DNA of 64,000 bases from Vanessa cardui (taxonomy: Eukaryota > Arthropoda > Insecta > Lepidoptera > Nymphalidae). The stretch is taken from assembly GCF_905220365.1 (NCBI RefSeq), contig NC_061139.1, positions 13,415,001 through 13,479,000 of the forward strand, read 5' to 3'. This document shows positions 12,300 through 24,365 of the stretch, piece by piece. The notes below the pieces were generated by a model. It made no database searches. It was not told where the DNA came from and saw nothing but the letters and a program-made list of their open reading frames with translations. The position numbers and the translations under genes are program-made. Every line of letters starts with the position of its first letter. The stretch's first letter is position 1.

Positions 12300-12440
12300 A
12301 CGGCCGTTATTCGTGCATAACTTTTCCCATTTCCTTCCTATCTGTCGATAAGTGTATACGGGGACTGAATACGACAACACCCCGAGGAAAAGATAGAACC
12401 TGCGACCTCCAGATCTCACGGTAACATTCTGCTTTCGACT
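12300..12440 (-). mobile_element. SINE-like element (type 3), decayed copy
   Basis: Read on the minus strand it shows GATCTGGAGGTCGCAGGTTC (box B-like), a C/G-rich segment CTCGGGGTGTTGTCGTA, then a G/A-rich stretch and TTATGCACGAATAA. The same order (GTCGCAGGTTCGATCC, TTGGGCTATTGGCGCACCC, GGAGGGGAAAATAGGG) occurs on the plus strand at 50590-50712, which supports one shared family. No target-site duplication was found. Confidence 0.55.
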
Positions 12441-14382
12441 TTATTAATTTAAAATGGACGGATAATATTTGGTTCTTATCATTTTCAAAACAAAGTAATA
12501 AAATGAATGTCAAAGCGGTGCCTCTCCTACCGTTGTTGCATCGCGCACGTAATGTTTATTCGCGGTAAGTGTTACAGCGACTCGCGTCGCCTCGTGTCTG
12601 ATGGCTGAGATTAATCAAAGCGTTTCCTCATACGAAAATATCCCCGCTTTCCTGTTCAGCTCCTCGCTGGCGACGCTGTTGCTGGGGCAGCATAGCGCAT
12701 GCACACCGCACGTCGCACGCAGCTTTTATTTGAGCAATAAATTCCCTTCTGTAAGAATTTAATTTGATTAACCTGTAAGTAAATTATTTTCTGTTGAATA
12801 ACCCCGTTGTCTATCAATACTAAAGTAAATAGAAATGGTTGTTGAGCGTCGTCATTTAAAATTATTACTATTACATAAAAACCACATCGAATAATTATTA
12901 CTATGTATGTTTATGTAATATGTGTTTAAAGGCTTTATAGATATGTGTATATACCTAACCATGTAAAGCCTCATTATAATATGTATTGTTTACTAGGAGA
13001 TGAAGTTAAATTTTAAGGAGCACAACAACAAACAACAACAAGTGTTATAAATTTATATAAAGAAGTTAAAATTATTTGAAAGGGTAAAAGTGTTTAGTCG
13101 CTGTATAATAAAAAATAACGAATTTTAGAGTACTTTGTATGTATGGCAGATCCTTTAGTTGGTGGTGTGTAACGACAGCCAGTCGACAGTGTGTAAGGAC
13201 AGGTATGCAATCCGAGGGATAATGGGGAAAGGAGATAACTTACTATCAAGTGTCCCATTTGACACAAAACAAAACCTATGAAAACAATAGTTATTTCTAG
13301 ATAGTGATTTCATGTATATTAAATCATTTGTATTGTTATCTGTGCTCGTATGAATTATTCATGAGGGAACTTAGGACTGGTGGAATTATATAGCAATTAC
13401 TTCATTACAAGATTTATATCAACGGAGTGAAATAAACGCTCTGATGTCATTCTATAATTTTCCGAGCACGCCGGCCGGTGGAAAGGGAATATATTTATAC
13501 ATTACTGCAACGATGACCTCATCACTTGTTGCTGTTCGAACATTAGCGATATCATTTAGATTGTCATTTGAGAAATAAAAACCAGGAACATCAACAATAG
13601 GGTCTGAACGTATTATGTTCAATCGATAGGGCTTTGTGTTAGCCAGTTTGTACACAGTACCACTAACTCATCATTATTCTATAGCTGAATACTTAATATT
13701 GCTGTTGCTTAACAAAGTCAGCAGATCATTGCTATCGACAGATAAAATAAAGGTCAAGATATCTATATCTGTTACATCGCCAATGCTCAGGGATGTCACT
13801 TGGCGTCATTAGTCGGTCGCGTGTTTAACGTTTCTTACATTTAAATTTCCGTAAATTTTGATTAACACGAATTAAATAATATAATTATAATATCAAGATT
13901 TCCGAGATCGGAATGCCGAATAAGTGTTGCGTGAGCTAAATTAGTAATTCAATACAATCTGAAACAGAGGGTTGTTACGTAAATGGTATTTGAATATTGA
14001 ATGGCCGTAATGGATACCCAATCTAATGCACGCTTTAATCGAAATTCCGCAAGTTAGTCGAGCAGGGATAGACGCGGGACCTCCCTTGGTCGGAACGGAC
14101 GAAGAGTACGGTAAGGGATGTGTTCAGGCGGGTCCTGTTCCAGCCCAGGTCATAGGTCGCAGACCCACAGCGGGCATCTCGTAAAACTTATTTCGAACAT
14201 AGTTATATGTAGGTACGTCATAGGTAGGGGGTAGGGTGACGTCGAGGTTATTGTTGTACATTTAATTTAATTCCAAGATTAGCCTACTGGTCTGACAAGG
14301 GATATTAATCGAAAATTGCGGGTAGAAATCCGGACAAGCCTCGTTAAATTATCGTATTCTTAATTTGTGTTAATGATTAACT
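12441..14382. other. Intergenic sequence with a GC-rich block
   Basis: A GC-rich block at about 12530-12730 contains GATTAATCAAAG (a homeodomain-like core next to a TCF-like core) but no coding pattern. The remainder is A+T-rich. The short minus-strand frame at 13452-13655 matches nothing I know. Confidence 0.5.
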
Positions 14383-14697
14383 TGCTGTGCTGAGATGGCC
14401 CAGTGGTTAGAAAGCATGCATCTTAACCGATGATTGCGGGTTCAAACCCAGGCAAGCACCACTATATATCTATTTGCTTAATTTGTGTTTAAAATTCATC
14501 TCGTGCTCGGCAGTGAAGGAAATAATCGTGAGGAATTCTACATGTTCCTAATTTCATCGAAACTCTGCCACATCTACATTCCGCCAACCCACATTGGAAC
14601 AGCGTGATGGAATATGTTCCAAACCCTCTCCTTAATGGAAGAGAAGGCCTTATCTCAGCAAGTGGAAATGTACAGGCTGTTACTTTACTTTACTTTA
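14383..14697 (+). mobile_element. tRNA-derived SINE (type 1), best-preserved pol III promoter
   Basis: Box A TGGCCCAGTGG at 14396-14406 and box B GGTTCAAACCC at 14439-14449 are both intact with normal spacing. The body follows the copy at 9734-10050, with landmarks CTTAACCGATGATTGCGGG, CTCGGCAGTGAAGGAAA and TTCCAAACCCTCTCC. It ends in TACAGGCTGTTACTTTACTTTACTTT. I could not identify a convincing target-site duplication. Confidence 0.88.
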
Positions 14698-15904
14698 ACT
14701 AACTTTTTTGATAAGACGTTAAAGTTCCTACGAAGAGTCTTCAGAACTAATACTATCACAATGCCGACCTTCCTGCATGTTGTTTGGTAAAAATATGTGT
14801 CAGATTTTCATACAAAGCCCCTTTCCGAGCAGTATTCGCTGTAGCACAACTGAAATTTAGAGTTAGATATATATTTATAAGTCATAATTGATATTCGTTG
14901 GTACAAACTGGCTCGCATTTGTACCAACTATCTTTATCTTAGAATTGCGCACTACGTTTCTGAACCATCAGTATAATAGAAAAAAAAATGAAAAATGTTA
15001 TATCTCATTATTTGATATTCCAGCATCCGGATGGGCCGAAGTGTTATATTTAATTGACTCGATAATCTCGTAACTTGATATTATTACGCTGTTACGATAT
15101 TTACGACGCCGACAATAAATCACTTCGAAAACAAACGTTACTTATCCGCTAAACAAATCGGGTAAAGGAGGAGTCCCGTATTGGAAGCAATTCTAAGACG
15201 CAAACTTGATGGCGACTTTAATAAAAAAAGTCCGGCGTGAAAGTAAATTTTAAAACTCAATCTAAAACACTCACTTAGGAAATTCCATGATTGATTAAGC
15301 TGCAGGAAATATGAGGGTGTCGCAGAGGGACGTAACGAGTCGATCCCTGAAATAAAATCAAGTCGTTTATTTTGTGAAATTCGTCGATTGCGATGTGTCG
15401 GGAGTACAAGATATGATAGTATAATATTTTGTTTGGATCGGGTCGGTTTATTTCTCATTTACGACCGCCGTGGAATTGTATTGGCAACCGACCAATGTAG
15501 CAGGAGGCTTAAATTAAATTCTGAACAAGAATAATGGATACGAGCCCGTAGCGCTGTGTGTGCAGTGTGCTGTGCGCGGCGTGTGCGGGGCGAGTGCTCA
15601 CAGATAGATTGCTTTGTTTCCCCCGCGAAGCACCGAGGCGTCGGCTGCGGGGACGGCAGAGACGCTGTCGCCATTAAACAATGTCAGCTCACTTCGATTT
15701 AGATTGCTTTTAGACATTCAATTGCTCGCACGTATTGCTGTTTTATTTACTTATTTGTGTGAGCGTTTTGTGAAGCAAGATCAAGTCTGTTGCTTAAAGC
15801 ATTATTTCAAGATTGAATGCAGCTTCTGATGGCATTGTTTGGTCGATATGAGTAGATATCGCAGTATAACGGCAAAATGTTTATATTTTAAACCGGTTTC
15901 CACA
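14698..15904. other. Intergenic, no gene recognised
   Basis: A GC-rich patch at about 15530-15680 produces overlapping open frames on both strands, which argues against coding. Nothing else is identifiable. Confidence 0.5.
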
Positions 15905-16140
15905 ATTTGGTGATGGCTTTATGCAAGCCCTCCTGGATATGGTAGCGGTGCCCAAGTAACACATTGTCTACGACGAAACTGTAAGGTATTATTGTGTTCC
16001 GCTAGGAAGGGTGTGTGACACAAATACGCAACGATCTCTCCGGTTTCGTTTAAAAAAGTGCTATTCTGTGGACAAACATCTACGGGCACTGATGATCACT
16101 TACCATCGGATAGCCAAATTGTTCGTTCGCCAATATCAAG
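15905..16140 (+). mobile_element. Decayed LINE 3' region (copy A)
   Basis: Landmarks in order are GGTGATGGCTTTATGCAAGC, ATTATTGTGTTCCGCTAGGA, AGGGTGTGTGACAC, ACATCTACGGGCACTGATGA, then TCACTTACCATCGGATAG and TCGTTCGCC. The same set appears on the opposite strand at 51565-51805. From memory this is the 3' end of a LINE family very common in Lepidoptera. No reverse transcriptase is attached, so it is a 5'-truncated, old insertion. Confidence 0.65.
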
Positions 16141-19100
16141 TATTAAGAAGTCTAAAGGATGCGTATGCCGATGTAGCCACCGAGACATAGGGTAACATCA
16201 TAATCATGGTACTCGGTAAAGCTCACATGCCATGAGACTCCAGACTTCGTATAATGGCATAACATCTTTATTACAATGAAATACCTAAAACGAAACATTT
16301 TTAATAAAACGAGTTATTTCCTCTAGCTGGTCACCTTCATTGTTATATCCTAGTGCGAGTAAGAGTGACAAAATTAAAACACATCGGAATTCTCGTAACA
16401 AGTGGGATCCAATCAATTCGGAATTACGTCCAGATTGCGACGAATAAAACAATGACTTCGCACACGAGCCGCGCCGACTAACGCCCGGCGTCACTGGCGT
16501 CTTTAGAAACGTGTAAAAGTGTATTGAAGTGTAAAGTGTTATTTTACACTGATTTGTAGAATAATACTCCAATACACTTTTATTTTACAGGGATACATAA
16601 AATCTCAATCAACTTTTTTGTAAATGTAAATTCTTGGAAGTTACTTTCAACTTGCACTTCTGCACATGAGTATAAAGTAATACCGACTGCGTATGTACAA
16701 TTTTCCCAAGAGTCACACGACTTTCAATATCACAAATCACACTGTACATTTAAATAATAACGTTATTTCACAAATCGTGACGAAAATCACAAATCGCGGT
16801 TACAACGAGCGGCAAAATAAACGCACGCGTAAAACGCTTACGTTCTCAATACATTTAATCAGTAGGCTGGGTTACGCAATTGAATGTGATATACTGCCTC
16901 CGATGGCAGCGAATTCATTTGACCGAACTCGTTAGGGGGCCCAGCGCCACCACCCGGCAGGCGCCGGCCGGAGGTCGGCTCCGTGAACGATTTAATTACA
17001 TTCCAAATATTTGGACGTGAGGGCTACTCCTATGATTAATTTGTTTGTCGTACTTTAAATAATACACTCAACTGGTGCACTAAAATTAATCAATAAGTGA
17101 AAATCGAATACGATACATATGTATTAATTAACTAATTTGATTTTATAACATAATGAACTTAATATTCAATTATACTCGAACAATAGTAGAATAAGTAAAA
17201 AATTACTTTACATTTTGTCCCGAACATTATCCTTCAGAGAAGAGGCGGGCGGCCCCTGCGAGCTGTAATTTTTTAAACAAGTCTCGTGTAATTGTGAGCC
17301 CACTGTTCGGCCGCGCACCTCGTCCCCGTTTCTCATTTTAATTGTTTCGATTTAGATCCCTAATTAGAATCCGTATTGCACAATTAATCGAGGCCCAGTC
17401 GGTTCTTTACTGCCTGCCGGTCGATTATATCATAGTCTACTGTTGACATTTGATGTAATTACCTATAAATCTACACGTATCGGGTATCGAGCACCCCCGA
17501 GACGAAAAGTAGTAAATTGGAGTAAAGCGAACGAGAGCTCCCCTCTCGGCGCACGTTTATGAATATTTGATTAAACGGTTTGAGGCGCATCAGGTAATGG
17601 AAGACAGTGACACGCGAACCTTGTTTTTATCCAAATTATCTAATAAAGTAATATTCGAGGCCGTAAGTACACTTTTATGAGACTAATTTGAGAGTACGAC
17701 TTAAAAGAGAATTGAATAAAATGGGGCGATGTAATATTCTGTAAAAAATATACATAAAAAAAGGAAGCGTCGAATACTGAATGACTTCTTAATTAAACCA
17801 AACTTATAAGTCATATTTTTTTATTTGTAGGCAGTGATTTCAATATACGTACACTTTAAATGCCATAACGATTCGGATTTTGTATGGAAATACTTATGGC
17901 AAACACAACTACATAACGTACTGTACTGTACGTAGGTACAGACGTACCTATATATAAAAACTATATTGATAGGCATATTTGTGTGAGGTTAATAATTAAT
18001 CTTCGGCGCTGTCGATCATTGTCGCCTATTGACCTGTAGTCATGGAGGTTGACATACCTTTGTGTGTTTTCACGGAGATGTCTTTATACTACACACACAC
18101 CAGCTAGATAGCGCTGCTGCACACCAACGTCTATACCGGTGAACCAATCGACTCGTCTTAACGACCAAAACCAAAGAATTCATAATTCAAGTAGTCTCCT
18201 AAAAGAACTTTTGTATCGTCATGTCGGAGCGTAGATTCTATTTAAAAAATACATAAACGTGTTTGTGTATCGTAGTCATTAAAGAGAAATAACATATTAT
18301 CACACTTTCTGTTTTATTCTTATAGTTCATACATCATCAACAATACGTAATATAAAGGTACTTATCGTAATCAATACCAATTAATGAGGCGTTTTAACAT
18401 TTCGAGCCCACACAGGCCGCCTTGTAATTTGAACAGATGTATAATCGTTTATTCTAATGGTTCATTTAGTCGGGTTTCGAGCAATAAACATTAAATTTCA
18501 TAATATTCGCAGGCTTTACGCGAACTTGATTACCTCTGCAGGTACTCCGCGCTGACTCACCGAATGTAACAGTAATTAAATTTTGATCAGCGACTTCAAT
18601 AGTTACGAAATGTATTTTTAAGCGAGCAAAGCTCAATGTGTTTTGGGTTATAGGTAAATGTTGATAGTAACTTAAGCACTAACACAAAAAACAAGTAATT
18701 TAACCTTTGTGTTAAAAAATAACGCATGTTCATAATAATAGCACCTCAGCTCATTTACATAGCCAGACAAACCAAGAGAATACTACTACTATGACTGCTC
18801 TGTAAGAAACAATAACCATTCGTAGCATTAGCAATACGCCATCAAACTTAGGAAACATGTTATGTTGTCTTTTCTAAATATTAAACTAGTCTATAAAATA
18901 GTATCGGTAATGTAAAAGTAGTATCGACATACGAAAGCTTATGATGCATCGGCAGTGTTCTGAATAGGGTCATTAAGGGGTATAATCGGCTGGTGATGAC
19001 CTGACGGCGGGCGGCCGCTTTGTTCCTGCACAATGCTCTTTGTAGCACCACGCCGCTCCGAGCGGATGACTCGGCGTCGGCGCGGGTACTGCCTCTATAC

Positions 19101-19432
19101 ACGTATGTATATATAAATCTGTAACGAGGCCGTGTGTGATACAGAATATTTATATTATGATAATGAATACTTCGTCGGCCGAGGTTATTACGACACCTTG
19201 TGTGACACTACGAGGGTGACACTCATCTATCCCCAGACTTAATCAACACAATCGCAATATAGCCAATAACAATACTATTATTGGGTAGCTATTAATAATT
19301 GCCATATTAGCCATAGCCGAATATGAATGCTGCGCCTTTGAAATACGTTCCTCTGATTTTGTTCCAATCTTTTGTATTTAATTCTGTACTTTTGAAGAAG
19401 TGTATATTGCGTAAAGGACGTTTATTAACAGT
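16141..19432. other. Intergenic sequence with nested hairpin and GC-rich patches
   Basis: No exon is recognised. An inverted repeat of 13 bp arms (TAAAAGTGTATTG, 16514-16526 and 16570-16582) encloses a second small hairpin (GTGTAAA/TTTACAC). GC-rich patches lie at about 16920-16990 and 18980-19090. The frames covering them have no recognisable domain. Confidence 0.5.
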
Positions 19433-19697
19433 TGAACAGCAAAAATTCCCACTGCTGAGCTATGGCCTATGTATCCTAGAAGGTTTGCAGCATATTCCAT
19501 TACGCTGCTCTAATGGTGGTGAACACATGTGGCAGAATTTGGAATTAGACATAAGTAGTTTTCCATAACGGACGAGTACGAGATGAATTATAAACAGAAA
19601 TTAAGTACATGAAAATTCAGTGGTGCTTGCCTGATTTTGAACCCGTAATCCTCGGTTAAGATGTATGCTTTCTAACCACTTGGTCATCCCGGCGCTA
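19433..19697 (-). mobile_element. tRNA-derived SINE (type 1), minus-strand copy
   Basis: On the minus strand the order is box A region (GGGATGACCAAGTGGTTAG), ATACATCTTAACCGAGGATT, CGGGTTCAAAATCAGGCAAGC, TAATTTCTGTTTATAATTC, GCCACATGTGTTCACCACC and GCTCAGCAGTGGGAATTT. The copy is diverged, with several small deletions in the middle. The open frame 19323-19568 overlaps it and is not a gene. Confidence 0.85.
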
Positions 19698-21168
19698 TGA
19701 ATATATGATTTCTCCTCATCCTCGTCCAACGACTTCACAGCCAAACTGGCCAAAAGGCGGATCGATAGTTTCTAAGCTTATATCGTATAAGTTAGAATTT
19801 TCCATAAGGAAATTTCTTAGTTTATTCTATTGTGTGGATTCATTTTCCTCAGTGCTTCAAAAGAAATACATCGTGACAAGTTGGCGTGTTCAGTCAAAAA
19901 TAAAATAGTATATGAGTTGTAGTCTAATTTGCGTTCGTGTGCACTAAGGCGAGCCTTGCGGGCGCGCCCGTCCGACGTCTCGTCCGTGATTTCGCTAATT
20001 ACGCGAGCTGTAGGCATTTCCCGCATTGTCATAAAAAGCCTCCCCGCGCCGCGTCTTCCTTATATTTTGTTTGTGAAACGCCAAGAGTAATATTCAAAAC
20101 ACTTGCGCTTCGCTTCACAACGTCGCTTCCGGTATTTCTGTCTAAATGGAAAATTTCGAGTTTCACTGAGCTCGGTTTCGTTTGCGTTTAGTTGTTTATT
20201 TTCGTTTAAAGCGAATGGAACAATGGCAAAGTGTGCACTCGAACACAGACACAGCCGCTCTCGTAATACGATTGGACAGCACCCGATACAGCCGTAAGGA
20301 AATAAGGAGGAGTTCAGGCGAGGACCTTCAAGGACCCTAACTTCAAACTGCAACTGAGGGATTTCTGAATAGAAAACCCCAAAAACTTTTGATTGGCTCG
20401 ACTCGGGACACGAAGCTGGCTCCGCAAGAGCGGCCGATCACTGGATCATTGAGGCGATAATAAGATCATTCCTACGTCATTCTTTCTGTTGTATGTACAC
20501 TTCACAGAGCGCTAATACCGCTTCCGAAAGAGGTTAGGTTAAATTGGTATTAATTTTCGAACCTCTACTTGGCAATATTTAAAATGTGACAATAAATACC
20601 AAATGTCTAATTAGATTGGCCCTACAATATATTTTAATATAAAATACAATTTTGAGTTTGTGTTTCATACAGATTATACATGAGGAAAAACCCCAAGTGT
20701 CCTTGAAGTGCGTTCTGTCCATTTCACGCAATCAATACACAGGCGTTCTGTAAATCATATAAGGGCTAAACGAGACAGTTGGTACTAATCAAATACTGTT
20801 TGCTCCGCGCCGTTGGCACGATCGGTCCCTATTTGCACAAAGGGCGCATGTCGTGTGCAGTTAGCGAACCTAGGGACAACCTGGGCCATCTGGAACTTGT
20901 GCCGCTCTGCGCTCTCAATTCACATGCACTAATGATTCGCGTTGTGGAATTAAAAAAGGGTGCGAATAATTCACGGCGTATGACCCAATGACACCAATCT
21001 TTGCTTATTTTAAAATATTTATAACCAAAAGAAAAATTAGATGATATTTTTTTAACATAGCTCGCTTTTTTACAAACCGATTTAAAAAAATATTTCTTTG
21101 TTTGGAAGGCTATCACTACCCGTTTAGTTTTGGTCCCGTGAAACTTACCGTGAAATATTTTTGTTGTT
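19698..21168. other. Intergenic, GC-rich block only
   Basis: A GC-rich patch is seen near 19960-20060, and frames in the 19800-20350 range overlap on both strands. No gene, tRNA-like box or transposon end is recognised. Confidence 0.5.
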
Positions 21169-22193
21169 CAAATCAAAATCAAAATCAAAATAAACTTTAT
21201 TCAAGTAGGCTTTTATAAGCACTTTTGAATCGTCATTTTACAATTAAGTGAAGCTACCACCGGTTCGGACAGTAGATTCTACCGAGAAGAACCGGCAAGA
21301 AACTCAGTAGTTACTCTTTTTTAACATTTAAAAAATACAACGTCATGTTAATTAAATACAATTATTTCAATTAATGTATCCTGCTTGGAAGTCAACAGGT
21401 ATTAACTCCACGCTTTTTTATCATCTACAAAATCTTGTATCGAATAGTATGCTTTTTCTACCAATGTATTTTTAACAAAAGATTTGAATTTACTAAACGG
21501 CAAAGTTAAAAATTTCTGCGGAATTTTATTATAGAAACGGATACCTTGCCCCAAGAAGGATCCATTGACTTTGCGGAGTCGGAAACTTGGCGTTATAAGT
21601 TTATCCTTACTTCTAGTGCATATACAATGATTATCACTGATTTTATCAAAGTGATCAATGTTACTGTGAATATACATGATATTGTTGTAAATATATTGCG
21701 ACGCAACAGTAAGTATTCCTACTCTGTTAAAAACATCCCGAAGAGAGTCTCTAGCTCCAAGATTATAAATAAACCGAATTGCTCTCTTTTGTAAAATAAA
21801 GACAGATTCAATATCTGCAGCGTTACCCCAAAGTAATATGCCATATGACATAATACTGTGAAAATAACCAAAATAAACTAAACGAGCGGTATCAATATCA
21901 GTTAGTTGTCTAACTTTTCTAACCGCGTATGTTGCGGAGCTGAGTCTTCCTGTTAGGGATGATAAATGAGAGGTCCACTGAAGTCTGGAATCCAATTCTA
22001 TTCCTAAAAACACCGTAGTATCAGCTACTTCAAGACGGTCACCATTTAAAGATATATTATAATTTTGCTTGCTAACATTAGGTAGGGTAAAAACTACACA
22101 TTTTGTTTTTTGAGCATTCAAAACTAAATTATTTACTGTAAACCAATTGTGTATCTGTGATAATGCACCGTTCACATCGTCATAGTTAAAACG
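21169..22193 (-). mobile_element. 5'-truncated jockey-like LINE
   Basis: The element consists of the C-terminal part of a reverse transcriptase frame (see the overlapping entry), a 3' UTR of about 210 bp and a (TTTTGA)n tail, seen on the plus strand as CAAAATCAAAATCAAAA at about 21170-21191. UTR landmarks on the minus strand are TACTGAGTTTCTTGCCGGTT, TAGAATCTACTGTCCGAACC and GCCTACTTGAATAAAGTTTA. Truncation at the 5' end is typical of incomplete target-primed reverse transcription. Fragments with the same UTR occur at 42283-42690 and 43497-43553. Confidence 0.88.
21402..22193 (-). pseudogene. Reverse transcriptase C-terminal remnant (jockey-like)
   Basis: The frame runs 263 codons from just after an in-frame TAA (22194-22196) to TAA at 21402-21404 and has no internal stop. 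It opens at RFNYDDVNGAL and soon reads HNWFTVNNLVLNAQKTKC, the region that normally follows the catalytic F/YADD box in jockey-clade enzymes. The palm motifs, the endonuclease domain and ORF1 are therefore missing, and it cannot be active. Further landmarks are FLGIELDSRLQW, MSYGILLWGNAADIESVF, and ARDSLRDVF before the C-terminal region, which matches the usual thumb/C-terminal domain of these elements. No ATG lies near the start. The clean frame suggests a fairly recent insertion. Confidence 0.88.
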
Positions 22194-24261
22194 TTATGTT
22201 ATTTATTAAATATTTCTGACTATTATTTTTTTTTTCACTTGTACTTTCCTCCTGCTCGCACGTTCCGGTTACTCTGGCGATATTTATCGAGGCATGCTCG
22301 ACATGTCTCAAGAGATAATTGTCACATTATCGCTACTGTCACAATCTACGTTAACTGAACTATATCTTATATACAACATTATAAGATAGATTTTTCAACG
22401 AAAATTACTAAATTTTTACATCTTCCTGAATAAATTTGAATGAATCATGTAAAACGTGGACATGATCGCATCCAACCAATTTTATTTTATATTTAGATAT
22501 ATTTTCAAATGTCGTACGTCGTGAAAGAATACTGACCTATTTTATCTGAATGTTTATTTAATATCGACAAATATCGAATTGAGTTACATTTAACAACATT
22601 TTATTGTCAGCGGCCATAAAGCGTAACGTATGGGTCCTCCGTCTCCAGCGAAGACACGAGGCACGCGACCTAATTTCGTGTATCTGATGGTCATTTCGTA
22701 GAAAGCTGACGGCAAACGATGTTGTTTTCTGAAAACAAGTAACAAGTTGATTGAGCGGCGACACAGCGGGTAGCGGCGCCGCGGAGCCGGGGGCCGGCGC
22801 GGGGCGGGGGTCGGGACCAACACGCCCCCTACGATGTCACGGGACCTTGCGTATAGGTACGTCACTAAATTACTCTAAGAAAATATGTACTAATTTCACA
22901 AATGGCAATAGTGCTAGTTCTTTAAGTTGTGTTCTAATTTTAATAAGGAGGCTGTCAATTCGGTTTTTTTATTCCTAGATTTTGAGAATATCACCATTGT
23001 CAAATCTTCTGCATACATTACATGCCATCAAAATGGTATCGATTGAATTAGAATAGCTACAATATAACGATGTATCGTGAGACATGTAAAACTATAACGA
23101 CCGTTAAATTTAACACACGAATGAATCCAACGGAAGCGTCGCGATCAAAACAATCAAGCGCCATAAAGGCAAACGATCCGAGGTGATGAGGAGTGCGGCG
23201 GCTGGCAGAGCTCGACAACATTAAGTTTATTGCGGGCGATATCCCGAATCGCTTCCCCGTTACTCTAATTACCCGCCCGAACTGCAGCGCGTCACGCAGC
23301 GCCCGCCGGAGCAGCCAGACCCCCGGAAATGGCAAGCATGTTCTAAGTCTTCCATACTGACTAGTTATTATCTGTAACATAAGCGTGTTCCTTCTGTAAT
23401 CTCTTCAAGGCCGTCGAGATGCTGAGAGGAACATTGATTAACAACTTTGCCCTTCACCACACCGACTGATAGTTACTAGGCCAACGGCAACTTCCACATC
23501 TTAAAAATGTTCGCAACTGAAGCCTTCTGGTCTAATACGTCATACCTCTCTTATTACGTGATTTGAGATATCTATATGATATAAGCATCATACTTACTTT
23601 AGTTATGGATGTTACGGCCAAGTAGCTGTCACTTGCGCGCGAAGTGAGAGAAGCAAATGTACCGCCTAACATTGTGTAACAATCGGCTACATTAAAAACT
23701 CATGACATTTCCAGGACCTCCTTAGTCTTAGGCCGAAGCTCGTATAAATAAATAGAGGCAATATCTCGGTAATGTCGCTAAACGCCGCCAACTTCAATAA
23801 TTCATGAGGCGTTCACATTTCAATTTTGTTGCCGTCTTGCCGCTCGTCCCCCCGCCCCCGCCTCGCCTGCCGCTGCTGCAGTCGCTCCTCACCGAACTCT
23901 TCATTCAAAATTAGTAATAAAACATTGGGCAAATGTAATGTATCCATTGCACTCCTCGCCATCGTCCCTGTTTTTCGGGTACCACTTACTGAGATGCTTC
24001 TTGTCGGCTATCTCAACGCAGACACTTCTATTCTGCACTTTGTCATGTCTTTGGAATTATGATTATCTGTATATTTTAAAAACGAACTTCGCTATCACAG
24101 ATGCCCTCTCTATCCCTCACGTTAATAGTCCGATGGGTCGGCAATCTGGCTCGACCGGAAAGAGCCGATACAATAAGACATCGCGCACTATAAGCTACTC
24201 AGCACTAGACAATACCAGGGTCCGCAGCTACGCGACAATACAATCGCTAAAAGTATTTACA
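22194..24261. other. Intergenic sequence with strong GC-rich blocks
   Basis: GC-rich blocks lie at about 22740-22840 (very CpG-rich, next to TTATTGTCAGCGGCC), 23200-23340 and 23820-23900 (C-rich). None shows a conserved reading frame. They are candidates for promoters or enhancers, but the sequence alone cannot decide. Confidence 0.5.
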
Positions 24262-24365
24262 GATACCGACGGTCGCTGGTTCAAGCCCTGTCTGGGTACC
24301 TACTACAGAAAATCTGAAACATGATTATCAACCCGGCTTAGAGCAGCCTGCTGAAATGAGCTTCA
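24262..24365 (+). mobile_element. tRNA-derived SINE (type 1), internally deleted fragment
   Basis: CTGGTTCAAGCCCTGTCTGGG corresponds to the box B region of the family. CAACCCGGCTTAGAGCAGCC followed by TGCTGAAATGAGCTTCAAAC corresponds to its 3' third (consensus CAACCCGCATTGGAGCAGCG then TGGTGGAATATGCTCCAAAC, inferred from the copies in this window). The middle is deleted. Confidence 0.6.
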
